Made by a program: the position numbers and the translations under genes. Below are positions 1 through 7,562 of a stretch of DNA of 64,000 nucleotides, one piece after another. Origin of the DNA: JAJDXW01 sp965214795 (lineage in GTDB: Bacteria > Pseudomonadota > Gammaproteobacteria > HK1); the NCBI GenBank assembly GCA_965214795.1, contig OZ243976.1, forward strand, positions 2,914,001 through 2,978,000, written 5' to 3'. Numbering within the stretch: position 1 is the stretch's first letter; the number at the start of each line of letters is the position of its first letter. The notes below the pieces were generated by a model, which had not been told where the DNA came from, searched no databases, and worked only from the letters and a program-made list of their open reading frames with translations.

Positions 1-368
1 CCCTCGTGCTGCTGGTCCAGGCCAACCCCGAGATCTGGGTCGCGCTTCCTGCCGCGATCATCATCGGGCGGGAGATCGCGATCTCGGCGCTCCGGGAGTG
101 GATGGCGCGCATCGGCGAACATCGGCGAGTCGCGGTCGTCGTGCTCGGCAAGTTCAAGACCTTCTGCCAGCTCGCGGCCATCACCCTCATGCTGTACGGG
201 TCGGCGGACGCTCCGGAAGAGTACTGGCAGGGCGGTCTGGGGCTCCTGTACGTGGCTACCGCGCTCACGTTGTGGTCGATGGTGCAATACCTCGCCGCGG
301 CGCGGAGCCTGCTGCGGGCGGAAGCCGGGGAAGATCGACTGGGCCGCACGGAGGAAAACGAACCCTGA
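1..368 (+). CDS. pgsA: CDP-diacylglycerol--glycerol-3-phosphate 3-phosphatidyltransferase, C-terminal part
   Basis: Integral-membrane enzyme that makes phosphatidylglycerophosphate from CDP-diacylglycerol and glycerol-3-phosphate. Only about the last 120 codons are in the window; the start lies to the left and the frame opens at base 3. What is visible fits the family's C-terminal half: hydrophobic segments (AAIIIGREIAISALREWMA, FCQLAAITLMLY, a run around GLGLLYVATALTLWSM) and a charged tail ending in TGA at 366-368. The pgsA - tRNA-Gly - tRNA-Cys - tRNA-Leu order that follows is a known gammaproteobacterial arrangement and supports the call. Confidence 0.93.
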   Translation, partial: LVLLVQANPEIWVALPAAIIIGREIAISALREWMARIGEHRRVAVVVLGKFKTFCQLAAITLMLYGSADAPEEYWQGGLGLLYVATALTLWSMVQYLAAARSLLRAEAGEDRLGRTEENEP

Positions 369-418
369 CCGCACCCGGTTGAACGTTGCGCCGCACGAGC
401 CTAGAATCCCCGACTGGC

Positions 419-494
<76 letters not shown>

Positions 495-541
495 ATCCGT
501 CTCTCCGGCCTGCTCCTCCCGGCCGGGAGGCGCGCTCCGCG

Positions 542-615
542 GGCTGAGTGGCAGAGTGGTCATGCAGCGGCCTGCAAAGCCGTGAACGCCGGTTCGATTC
601 CGACCTCAGCCTCCA
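542..615 (+). tRNA. tRNA-Cys (anticodon GCA)
   Basis: Complete 74-base tRNA with encoded CCA. The acceptor stem GGCTGAG (542-548) pairs with CTCAGCC (605-611). The anticodon stem-loop GCGGCCTGCAAAGCCGT carries GCA, and the T arm is GGTTCGATTCC. It is the second tRNA of the trio. Confidence 0.97.
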
Positions 616-651
616 TACGCGCCGGGGCGACCCCGCCCCGGGTATCCCGCC

Positions 652-824
652 CAGGGCTTGTTTCTTGTCCGGCGACGGGTGAACCGGGCCTGTTCAGCAG
701 GCCATCGGGGAGCGCATCGGGTCGTCCGCGTGTCGGTTCGAGCCTCATGAAGCGGCCCTCGATCGCGCGGGCGGCCGATCCGCACCCGCGGCCAGCACTC
801 GGTCACGACAGGAAAACGGCTCTG
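652..824. mobile_element. MITE-2 copy 1, internally deleted, abutting tRNA-Leu
   Basis: 173-bp element with imperfect terminal inverted repeats (CAGGGCTTGTTT on the left, CAGAGCCGTTTT read inward from the right). It is flanked by an exact 10-bp direct repeat GTATCCCGCC (642-651 and 825-834). The right-hand repeat overlaps the first three bases of tRNA-Leu. It is homologous to the elements at 32661-32919 and 40114-40370 (shared blocks around CGGCGACGGGTGAACCGGG and CACTCGGTCACGACA) but lacks their roughly 90-bp inner block. It has no coding capacity. Confidence 0.82.
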
Positions 825-831
825 GTATCCC

Positions 832-917
832 GCCCGGATGGCGGAATCAGGTAGACGCAGCGGACTTAAAATCCGCCGGCTTCGGCCGTGCCGGTTCGAA
901 CCCGGCTCCGGGCACCA
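832..917 (+). tRNA. tRNA-Leu (anticodon TAA)
   Basis: Complete 86-base class II tRNA with encoded CCA. The acceptor stem GCCCGGA (832-838) pairs with TCCGGGC (907-913). The anticodon loop CTTAAAA carries TAA. The long variable arm CGGCTTCGGCCG is present and the T arm is GGTTCGAACCC. The tRNA is intact even though a MITE ends just upstream. Confidence 0.97.
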
Positions 918-1079
918 GCCCACGCCGTCAGCGGTTCCGAGCGACCGTCCGAACGCGACCGTCCGAACGTCGGAGCACGGCCCTTCGAGCTTGTGGCGCC
1001 ATGATCCGAAGGCGCTGGAGGGCCAATCCGAACCCCGGAGCACGGCCCCCGGGCGTCGCCGGTTCAGCCGATGGGGAGC

Positions 1080-1335
1080 ATCCTGGTCCAGGTGCTCGAT
1101 CTCCGCATCGGGACGCGGAGTGCGGCGAAATGGCCTCCCCGCGGCTCGTGAACCGCGCGCGCAACCCCGCGACCCGCGCGGGGTCGTCGATGCCGTACGC
1201 GACGTGACGGGCGCCAGCCCCGGGACCCGGCTCGACGACGATGAGACGGCCGGGCCCGACGAGAACGGCGCCGCCTTCGGCGGTCCGTTCACATCGCATC
1301 CGGAGCGCGGCGACGAGAAAGTCCGCGAGCCGGCC
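1080..1335 (-). pseudogene. decayed VOC/glyoxalase-family gene
   Basis: The minus strand between about 1335 and 1132 reads as the core of a VOC-superfamily domain: a start-like GRLADFLVAALRM (helix of the first beta-alpha unit), then GGAVLVGPGRLIVVEPGPG, ARHVAYGIDDPARVAGLRAR. Past about 1132 this frame loses meaning. A piece resembling the usual DPDG.RIEHL ending (PDAEIEHLD) appears in another frame near 1090-1110. No complete frame with a start and stop spans the region. The likely reading is a frameshifted remnant of a small metal-dependent VOC enzyme. The identification rests on motif resemblance only. Confidence 0.4.
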
Positions 1336-1420
1336 GGGAGCGGGGCTCCCGAGCGCGGGATGATGCAGGGGAGCGGGCCGGAGAGGGGAGGGGGAAGAGG
1401 GCACCGGGAACGAATTTGCC

Positions 1421-1448
1421 CCCGGATCGATACCGGGATCGATCCGGG
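1421..1448. promoter_or_regulatory. 11-bp perfect inverted repeat upstream of the MFS gene
   Basis: CCCGGATCGAT and ATCGATCCGGG are perfectly complementary and separated by 6 bp, 42 bp before the MFS start codon. No T-tract follows, so an operator or mRNA leader hairpin is more likely than a terminator. No regulator gene is adjacent. Confidence 0.4.
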
Positions 1449-1490
1449 CCGTCGTTCCCTCCCCGCCGGTCACCGCATAGACTGCACGGG

Positions 1491-2768
1491 ATGGACAACG
1501 CCGCACCCGCCCGTCACCGAAGCATGTCCGCGCTCTTCGCGGTGGTGTGCTTTCCGTTCGGGGCCGGTTACTTCCTCTCCTACCTCTACCGCTCCATCAA
1601 CGCGGTGATCGGCCCGCCGATCGCGGCGGAATTCGGACTCGGAGCGGCCGATCTGGGGCTGCTGACCTCCGTCTACTTCCTCGGATTCGGCCTCTTCCAG
1701 CTCCCGCTCGGCATCCTCCTCGACCGCTACGGACCCCGCCGGGTGCAGTGCGCGCTCCTGCTCGTCGCCACCGGGGGGGCGATCATCTTCTCCACCGTGC
1801 AGTCGTTCGCGCTGCTGACCCTCGGGCGGGCCCTCATCGGCATCGGGTTCGCGGGGGGGCTCATGGCCTCGTTCAAGGCCATCACGGTCTGGTTCCCGCG
1901 CGACCGGTGGCCGCTCGTGAACGGCCTCATCATGGGGTTCGGCGGCCTCGGCACGATGGCCGCCACGACCCCCGTCGAGATGGCCCTCGAATGGGTGAGT
2001 TGGCGCACCGTGTTCCATTTTCTGGCTGCGGTGACCGCAGCCGTCTCGATCCTCATCCTCCTCGCGGTGCCGGCGCACCGTTCGGAACGGGAAGGGGGCG
2101 CGGATTCGATGCGGGAAACCCTGACCGGCCTCGGGCTCATCTTCCGCGACCGACTCTTCTGGCGGGTCGCCCCGGTCTCCATCGCGGCCATGGGCGCCGG
2201 GCTGGCCCTGCAGGGGCTGTGGGCCGGGCCCTGGTTGCAGGACGTGGCCGGACTCTCTTCGAACGAGGTCGCCCGGCACCTCCTGGTGTTGAACGTGGCT
2301 CTCACCCTCGGGATGCTCGCGACCGGCATCGTGGCCGACGGATTCGCCCGAATCGGGGTCGGACCGCTCGGGGTGGTGGGCTTCGCCGCCTCCATTCTGA
2401 TCGTCCCGCTCGTTCTGTTGATTCTGGAAGTGCATCCACGCGGCTACTGGGTCTGGGCGCTGTTCGGCTTTCTCAGCAACCTCGCCATCGTGGTCTATCC
2501 GGCGATCTCCGCTCACTTCACGGTCCGCTACGCGGGGCGGGCGATGACCGGGCTCAATCTTCTCCTCTTCCTGGGTGCGTTTCTGATCCAGTACCTGGTC
2601 GGTGCGGTCATCGATCTCTGGCCACCGGGTCCGGGGGGCGGCTATCACCCGGATGGTTATCGAAGTGCGTTCTGGCTTGCCGGATTCCTCATCGTGCTCG
2701 GGGTGGGGTGGCTGACGGTGCCGGGAGGCGAGTTCAGGAACACTTCGATCCCGGGCCGCACCCCGTAG
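1491..2768 (+). CDS. MFS transporter
   Basis: 425-residue inner-membrane secondary transporter. Reading from ATG 1491 gives about twelve hydrophobic segments. The first is FAVVCFPFGAGYFLSYLY, and the family motif LDRYGPRR lies between TM2 and TM3, where the MFS signature loop (GxLaDrxGrr) is expected. A central hydrophilic loop (HRSEREGGADSM) precedes the second half, and VADGFARIGVGP is the weaker repeat of the loop. A second ATG at 1524 is possible. The substrate cannot be told from sequence. It stands alone downstream of the tRNAs, in a gap otherwise holding only a decayed VOC gene. Confidence 0.85.
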   Translation: MDNAAPARHRSMSALFAVVCFPFGAGYFLSYLYRSINAVIGPPIAAEFGLGAADLGLLTSVYFLGFGLFQLPLGILLDRYGPRRVQCALLLVATGGAIIFSTVQSFALLTLGRALIGIGFAGGLMASFKAITVWFPRDRWPLVNGLIMGFGGLGTMAATTPVEMALEWVSWRTVFHFLAAVTAAVSILILLAVPAHRSEREGGADSMRETLTGLGLIFRDRLFWRVAPVSIAAMGAGLALQGLWAGPWLQDVAGLSSNEVARHLLVLNVALTLGMLATGIVADGFARIGVGPLGVVGFAASILIVPLVLLILEVHPRGYWVWALFGFLSNLAIVVYPAISAHFTVRYAGRAMTGLNLLLFLGAFLIQYLVGAVIDLWPPGPGGGYHPDGYRSAFWLAGFLIVLGVGWLTVPGGEFRNTSIPGRTP

Positions 2769-2810
2769 CCGGCGCCTCCGATTCACTTCGGGGAACGGGG
2801 GAACATCCGA

Positions 2811-3005
2811 CCGTCCGCCACCCGTCCGCCACCCGTCCGCCGCCCGTTGCGAATCGTCCTTCCCGGCGGAGGCAGTCGGTGTCTTCGAGTCGCCTTGGCG
2901 AGCATCCTGTGGGGGAACGAACCATCTTCAACTCATCTTCAGTACTCGTAACCCGTAATTTTACGTGTATTTTACATAATATGTATTATGCGAAGTTTTA
3001 GATCG
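2811..3005. repeat. 3 x 11-bp tandem repeat followed by an AT-rich island
   Basis: The 329-bp gap between the MFS gene and the oxygenase beta gene holds no gene. At 2811-2843 CCGTCCGCCAC is repeated three times (the last unit differs by one base). At about 2935-3000 the base composition drops sharply: stretches such as GTAATTTTACGTGTATTTTA and CATAATATGTATTATG are very unlike the GC-rich surroundings. The island may carry the promoter of the downstream gene (TTTACG, 18 bp, TATTAT is one reading), but this is inference. Confidence 0.5.
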
Positions 3006-3097
3006 GTCCGGCGGAGACGCCTCCCGGCACCGCCGCCGGGTACACTCTCCCTTCGGATCCGTTCGAGAAAGGAACCGCGCGCGCCGCGACCGCATCC

Positions 3098-3592
3098 ATG
3101 ACCGGGATCACCGATCCGTGCGTGAACACGCTGGTCCGCGGGCTCGAGCAGCGCTACGTCGATGCCGTCGATGCGCGCCGCATGAGCGCGTGGCTCGACT
3201 GCTTCGCCGAAGACGGTTCGTACTACGTCATCGGCGCCGACAACGAGGCCGATGGACTACCGCTCTGCCTGATGATGGATGACTGCCGCGAGCGCCTCGA
3301 AGATCGGGCGACCTTCGTTGACAAGGTCTGGCCCGGCTCGTTCGAGGACTACCAGACGCGGCACTTCATCCAGCCGCTCCGGCTGGAGCCGGACGAGGAC
3401 GCCCCGGGGATGTACCGTGCGCTCGCGAACTTCACCGTGTTCGCCACCGATGCGCGGGGCCGCACCAGCCTCTTCATCGCGGGGCAATACCGTGACCGCA
3501 TCCGGGTCGACGGCGAGGACTGTCGCTACGTCGAACGACGCGTGGTGATGGACACCTTCACGACCCCGGGGGTCATCGTGTATCCACTCTGA
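3098..3592 (+). CDS. aromatic-ring-hydroxylating dioxygenase, beta (small) subunit
   Basis: 164-residue SnoaL/cystatin-like fold subunit that packs against Rieske oxygenase alpha subunits and usually has a structural role. The start ATG 3098 is followed by a hydrophilic helix (LVRGLEQRYVDAVDARRMSAW), then LDCFAEDGSYYVIG, the family's typical W/F-x-D-F-x-x-D-x-x-Y pattern. The end (ERRVVMDTFTTPGVIVYPL) is also typical. Length matches salicylate-5-hydroxylase and anthranilate-dioxygenase small subunits. The matching alpha subunit is convergent at 3903-5129 rather than upstream in the same operon, with a MITE between them. Confidence 0.85.
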   Translation: MTGITDPCVNTLVRGLEQRYVDAVDARRMSAWLDCFAEDGSYYVIGADNEADGLPLCLMMDDCRERLEDRATFVDKVWPGSFEDYQTRHFIQPLRLEPDEDAPGMYRALANFTVFATDARGRTSLFIAGQYRDRIRVDGEDCRYVERRVVMDTFTTPGVIVYPL

Positions 3593-3639
3593 ACATAAAT
3601 AAGAAACAAATGGTTACAATCAGAATTTCATGTAGATAG

Positions 3640-3877
3640 CCCGAAAATATCACCCCCTTTCCGCTGCGGACACCGATCCCTGCCCGGTAGCGGGCCGTAC
3701 CCGCTCAAGCCGCTTCGACCGCGCGCACGCGCCGGTGTCGGCTACGCCTTCAGCAGCGCGCAGGCACTCTTTTCCGTCCGTGCGGCCCGCCACCGAACCG
3801 TCTCGGCGCCCGCGCGACGAAAGGGGGGGCTCGTCGTTCTGCGAGACCGCGTGACGAAAGGGGGTGATTTTTCCGGG
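3640..3877. mobile_element. MITE-1 copy 1, between the convergent oxygenase subunits
   Basis: 238-bp element. Its ends are inverted repeats: the left is CCCGAAAATATCACCCCCTT and the right, read inward, is CCCGGAAAAATCACCCCCTT (18 of 20). The interior shares CAAGCCGCTTCGACCGCGCG and TCCGTGCGGCCCG with the copies near 26, 36.7 and 45 kb. Unlike them, it contains a duplicated GACGAAAGGGGG bracketing a 23-bp block (CTCGTCGTTCTGCGAGACCG plus CGT). The same 23 bases occur in the 3' coding part of the neighbouring alpha-subunit gene near 3959-3981. An AT-rich stretch (3593-3639) precedes it. Confidence 0.8.
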
Positions 3878-3902
3878 CTGGTGGAGCATCGACCCCGCCG
3901 GC

Positions 3903-5129
3903 TCAACGCTCGAATCCCATCGTCCGCCGGTAGACCTCCCACCACACCGTGTTGGTGGTCTCGTCGTTCTGCGAGACCGCGTACGGATCGTAGTCCGCGT
4001 CGTCGCTCCATCCGCGCACGTAGCGGGTGGTGTCGGGCCGCGAGTGAAGCCCCCGCTGGATGCGGGCGAACACCGCACCATCCTCGAGACTGATGAACCC
4101 GCTCGGCCCGATGAGATTCGAGGACTGCCGAAGGCGGTGGCGCGCCATGTCGGGATTGTCGTCCGCGTGAGCGAAGTAGGCGTAGTGGACTTCCGTCCGG
4201 ACGTGATCGACCGGGTTGGCGAGCCGGATGTTGATGACGTCAAGGTGATTCATGATCGCCCCCAGCGGCCAGGGGGTGACCAGCAGCGAGCCCGCCGCCT
4301 GATCCGGGAACTTGTTGCGGGGATCGTTCCCGCCGCGGTACGCGATGAGCTCCGGGTCGCGGAGAAGGAGTGTGTCGGGGCGCGCGCCGGAACGGGTCCG
4401 GGTGATGCGGTGGCCCTTCGGATCGCGCCGCTGGCTTCCCTCCCCTCCCCGCCACTGCATGATCCGGAAGGCTCGGTGCAGCAGCGGCGCGTGATAACCC
4501 TCGTCGTCGATGCAGACCTTCCAGTTGGCCGAGAACTCCGTTTTCTGGTAACCGAGGAGCCGGAGGCGTCCGTCCCCTCCCAGAGCCGCCCGCAGGGCGT
4601 CCCGTATGGTGCCGAGCCACTCCTCGAGGTCCGGCGGCCGTTCGTGCAGGCTCGCGAAGATGAGCCCCGCGAAGCAGGCGACCCGCACCTCGGCGAGACC
4701 GTGGCGGGACCGGTCGAAGGAGACGGGAAAGTCCTTCTCGCCGGGGCTTCTCTCGAGCCGTCCATCGAGGCCGTAGAGCCAGCGGTGATAGGGGCACTCG
4801 AAGCTGTCGGCGCATCCCCGAAATCGGGTCTCGACCATGGTCCCGCGATGGGCGCACGAGTTGTGGAAGGCCCGAACCTCGCCGTCCGCGCCGTGTACGA
4901 GAATGAGCGGGGTGCGACCCAGGGTGACGGTCTTGAACCGGCCGGGGGAATCGAGTTCCGCCACGTGACCGACGACGTGCCAGAGCGGGCCTTCGAATAC
5001 GCGTTCGATCTCGCGCTCGAAGACGGAGGCGTCCTCCACCGCCCACTTGGGGGCCTCGTTGAAGCTCGCCGGCCACTTTCTCGCCGGCCCCGCAACGGCC
5101 GGCCGGCCGGCCGGGGTCCGTTCGTTCAT
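3903..5129 (-). CDS. aromatic-ring-hydroxylating (Rieske) oxygenase, alpha subunit
   Basis: 408-residue catalytic subunit that oxygenates an aromatic substrate using electrons from a separate ferredoxin/reductase. The Rieske [2Fe-2S] ligands are C92-x-H94 (SCAHRG) and C112-x2-H115 (CPYH). The mononuclear iron site is DDEGYHAPLLH (H213, H218). The start ATG 5129 overlaps the gentisate-dioxygenase stop by 4 bp (ATGA), so translation is coupled. No ferredoxin or reductase gene is in view. With the gentisate dioxygenase upstream, a salicylate-5-hydroxylase-like role producing gentisate is a reasonable inference; the substrate is not proven. Confidence 0.88.
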   Translation of the reverse strand: MNERTPAGRPAVAGPARKWPASFNEAPKWAVEDASVFEREIERVFEGPLWHVVGHVAELDSPGRFKTVTLGRTPLILVHGADGEVRAFHNSCAHRGTMVETRFRGCADSFECPYHRWLYGLDGRLERSPGEKDFPVSFDRSRHGLAEVRVACFAGLIFASLHERPPDLEEWLGTIRDALRAALGGDGRLRLLGYQKTEFSANWKVCIDDEGYHAPLLHRAFRIMQWRGGEGSQRRDPKGHRITRTRSGARPDTLLLRDPELIAYRGGNDPRNKFPDQAAGSLLVTPWPLGAIMNHLDVINIRLANPVDHVRTEVHYAYFAHADDNPDMARHRLRQSSNLIGPSGFISLEDGAVFARIQRGLHSRPDTTRYVRGWSDDADYDPYAVSQNDETTNTVWWEVYRRTMGFER

Positions 5130-6178
5130 GTCCGGACGCCTCCGAGGGGCGGCTCCCGCTCCTCGCGCCACAGCCCGAGCGGCTCCTGTACGGCGCGGTC
5201 GGAGAAGCTGAACAGGACCGCCTCTTCCTCGACCTCGTGCCGCCGCGGGCACCAGCTCGGGACGACGAAGGTGTCCCGCGGCCCCCACGTGAACGTCTTC
5301 TCGCCGGCTTCGGTCCGCCCCTCGCCTTCCACCACGCAGAAAACGGTGGCATCGGTCGAGCGATGGGCGGCGCCCCGGAAACTCCGGGGAAGAAGCTGGA
5401 TGAACGCCGCGATCGTGGGGAGCGCGTACCCGCCGTCGAGGGGGTTCGCGTATTTCATCCGGATGCCGTGGCAGGCATCGACCGGAGCGCTTGCGCGCAG
5501 GCGGTCGAGGGCTTCGCGGGTCCGGGCATACGGGAAGCTGAACACCGGCGAGGCCGGGCCGCCGGGAGACTCGACCGGCAGCAACCCGCTGCCGAAGCGA
5601 GCGGCGGCGGCGCCAACCGGCCGGGTTGCGGCCTGGGCCTCCTCCGGATGGCGTTCCGCGAACGACGCATCCAGCAGGGTCACGAGGGGGATGTCCAGCC
5701 CGTCGAGCCAGACGACGGGACGATCCGACTCGTTTCCGTGGTCGTGCCAGGTACCCGAGGGGGTGATGATGAAGTCTCCCTCGTGCATGACGGCCTTCTC
5801 GCCGTCCACCGCGGTGTAAGCCCCCTCCCCTTCGACTACGAAGCGCAACGCGGTCTGGGTGTGACGGTGGGCCGGCGCCACCTCTCCCGGCAGAATGAGC
5901 TGCAATCCCGCGTACAGCGAGGTCGTCACCCTGGACTCCCCGCGGAGGCCCGGGTTCTCCAGGACCAGCACGCGCCGCTCGGCCTCCCGGGCGGAGATGA
6001 GTTCGCCCGACTCGAGAAGAAGGGAACGGATCTCCGCGTAGCGCCAGGAGGCGGGTCGGCAGCGGCTCGCCGGGGCGGGGGTGACCAGAGCGCCCAGGAC
6101 CTCCCAGAGGGGGGCCATCGAGAGCGGGTCGAGCCGCCGATAGTAGTCGTTGCGCCGCGCCGCCGTTGCACCGTTCAT
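5126..6178 (-). CDS. gentisate 1,2-dioxygenase (bicupin)
   Basis: 350-residue cytosolic Fe(II) enzyme that opens the gentisate ring to maleylpyruvate. The first cupin has the metal-binding pattern APAHRHTQTALRF (H104, H106) and SGTWHDHG (H145, H147). A second, degenerate cupin follows (residues about 245-335, AHRSTDATVFCVVEGEG). The length and the double-cupin layout fit the family. The start ATG 6178 lies 26 bp below the thioesterase stop, and the stop overlaps the start of the Rieske alpha gene. Maleylpyruvate isomerase and fumarylpyruvate hydrolase, the next pathway steps, are not in the window. Confidence 0.9.
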   Translation of the reverse strand: MNGATAARRNDYYRRLDPLSMAPLWEVLGALVTPAPASRCRPASWRYAEIRSLLLESGELISAREAERRVLVLENPGLRGESRVTTSLYAGLQLILPGEVAPAHRHTQTALRFVVEGEGAYTAVDGEKAVMHEGDFIITPSGTWHDHGNESDRPVVWLDGLDIPLVTLLDASFAERHPEEAQAATRPVGAAAARFGSGLLPVESPGGPASPVFSFPYARTREALDRLRASAPVDACHGIRMKYANPLDGGYALPTIAAFIQLLPRSFRGAAHRSTDATVFCVVEGEGRTEAGEKTFTWGPRDTFVVPSWCPRRHEVEEEAVLFSFSDRAVQEPLGLWREEREPPLGGVRT

Positions 6179-6203
6179 CGGCCGGTCTCCGTTCGAGGTC
6201 TCG

Positions 6204-6620
6204 TCAGCCGAGAAGGCTGCGGAACGCCTCGGGGATCGGATCGGTCCGAAGCCGGCCGTCCACCCCGCGTCTCGCCCAGATCCGGACCTCGCGCCCTTCC
6301 ACGGCCATGACTTCGGCCTCCCCCCGATCGAAGCGATGGTACACGGTGAAGCTGCTGGTGCCCCATCGTTCGACGAAGCTGGTCGCCCGCAGGACGTCGC
6401 CGTAGCTGACCGGAGCGGTAAAGCGGGCGCTCGCGTCCACCGCCGCGGTGCCGACGATCCCGAACTCGTCGCGGAGCGACCGCTGACCGATCCCGACACT
6501 CCGCAACAGTGCTTGGGTGCACTCGTCGAACCATCGGAAGTAGTTGGGATAGAAGATGATCCCGGCCGCGTCGCAGTCTCCCCAGTTGGCTCGAATCTCG
6601 ATTCGGTTCCGGTGTGCCAT
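6204..6620 (-). CDS. acyl-CoA thioesterase, 4-hydroxybenzoyl-CoA thioesterase (4HBT) type
   Basis: 138-residue hot-dog-fold hydrolase. The motif GDCDAAGIIFYPNYFRWFDE near the N-terminus is the 4-hydroxybenzoyl-CoA thioesterase signature with its catalytic Asp. It lies 15 bp after holB and 26 bp before the gentisate dioxygenase. In routes that hydroxylate a CoA-activated hydroxybenzoate, a thioesterase of this type releases gentisate from gentisyl-CoA, so that is the suggested role here (inference from context). A general acyl-CoA clean-up role cannot be excluded. Confidence 0.85.
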   Translation of the reverse strand: MAHRNRIEIRANWGDCDAAGIIFYPNYFRWFDECTQALLRSVGIGQRSLRDEFGIVGTAAVDASARFTAPVSYGDVLRATSFVERWGTSSFTVYHRFDRGEAEVMAVEGREVRIWARRGVDGRLRTDPIPEAFRSLLG

Positions 6621-6635
6621 CGGGTTCCGAGGCGA

Positions 6636-7562
6636 TCAGCCCCCCGCTCCCGCGCAGCGCAGGGCAAGCCCTTCATAGAGGAGCTGCTCGTTGAGGCCGG
6701 GCACCTCGAGCCACTGCCGGCGCGTCTCCACAACGTCGTCCACAGCCCCGTACAACCGATCGGGATCGGCCGTGCCGCGGCGCGCGAGGTCTCCCAGCAC
6801 CGCGAACAGCGCCGACAGCACGAGCTCCCCGTCTCCGAGCTTCCGCCAGCGGCCGGCAACGTCGAGCGGGTCGGCCGCGCCGGCGAGCAGGGCCGCCGTC
6901 TCCGACCAGAGCACGGTGAGCGACTCCTCGTCGCGGCTTCGCTCGAGGGCCAGGGCGGCGAGCGGCGCTCCGCCGGCGAGATCGAGTACCCGCTCCGCGA
7001 GAGCCGGGCCGGTTTTCGTCTCGAGCCAGGCAAGGGCATCGGAACGCGACGGCGGAGAGAACGCCATCTTGCGGCAACGGCTCCGGATCGTTGCCGGCAA
7101 CCTGCCCGGCGCATCGCTCACGAGAATGAATGCCGCGCTTCCGGCCGGCTCTTCGAGAGTCTTGAGGAACGCGTTGGCGGCCGCCTGGTTCATCGCCTCC
7201 GCGGGCGCGATGATCGCGACCCGGGCTCGTTCGGCGGCCAGGGTGGACCGGTCGATGAGGTCGCGCACGGCCGCGATCGGTATGGTGGCTTCCCCTTCCG
7301 CCGGGGTGAGCGGACGGAAGTCCGGGTGGCTCCCGGCGTTCAGGAGATGACAGGATCGGCACCCTCCGCACGGCCGGGGGGCCGCGCCCGCGCAGAGAAG
7401 CGCGCCGGCAAGGCGCACCGCGATCCGCCGTTTGCCGATTCCCCCCGGCCCGTGCAGCAGCAGGGCGTGAGGGGCCCGTCCCGCGTCGAGCACGGCGACG
7501 ATCCTCGACCACGCACCCTCCTGCCAGGGAAGCAGCTCGGAGCCGGAGACGCTCGGGTTCAT
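6636..7562 (-). CDS. holB: DNA polymerase III subunit delta'
   Basis: 308-residue clamp-loader subunit. The N-terminal AAA+ region has a P-loop-like GPGGIGKRR. A four-Cys zinc module follows (C-x8-C-x2-C-x2-C in CAGAAPRPCGGCRSC), then EAMNQAAANAFLKTLEEP, a highly conserved delta' segment. The start ATG 7562 overlaps the tmk stop by 4 bp (ATGA). The tmk-holB pair is the standard end of this operon, normally followed by pilZ/tatD genes. Here catabolic genes follow after only 15 bp. Confidence 0.95.
   Translation of the reverse strand: MNPSVSGSELLPWQEGAWSRIVAVLDAGRAPHALLLHGPGGIGKRRIAVRLAGALLCAGAAPRPCGGCRSCHLLNAGSHPDFRPLTPAEGEATIPIAAVRDLIDRSTLAAERARVAIIAPAEAMNQAAANAFLKTLEEPAGSAAFILVSDAPGRLPATIRSRCRKMAFSPPSRSDALAWLETKTGPALAERVLDLAGGAPLAALALERSRDEESLTVLWSETAALLAGAADPLDVAGRWRKLGDGELVLSALFAVLGDLARRGTADPDRLYGAVDDVVETRRQWLEVPGLNEQLLYEGLALRCAGAGG

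Noticed and set aside
1421..1448. Rho-independent terminator at the 11-bp inverted repeat
   Set aside because: No T-tract follows on either strand, and it lies upstream of the MFS start, so a regulatory site is more likely.
838..1608. 256-codon open frame running from the tRNA-Leu into the MFS gene
   Set aside because: It starts inside a tRNA, has Arg/Pro/Ser-rich low-information composition and overlaps an MFS gene in another frame; typical of GC-rich shadow frames.
3864..5819. 651-codon plus-strand open frame opposite the Rieske alpha and gentisate dioxygenase genes
   Set aside because: It is antisense to two genes with clear catalytic motifs and has no recognisable domain; high GC removes stop codons in the antisense frame.
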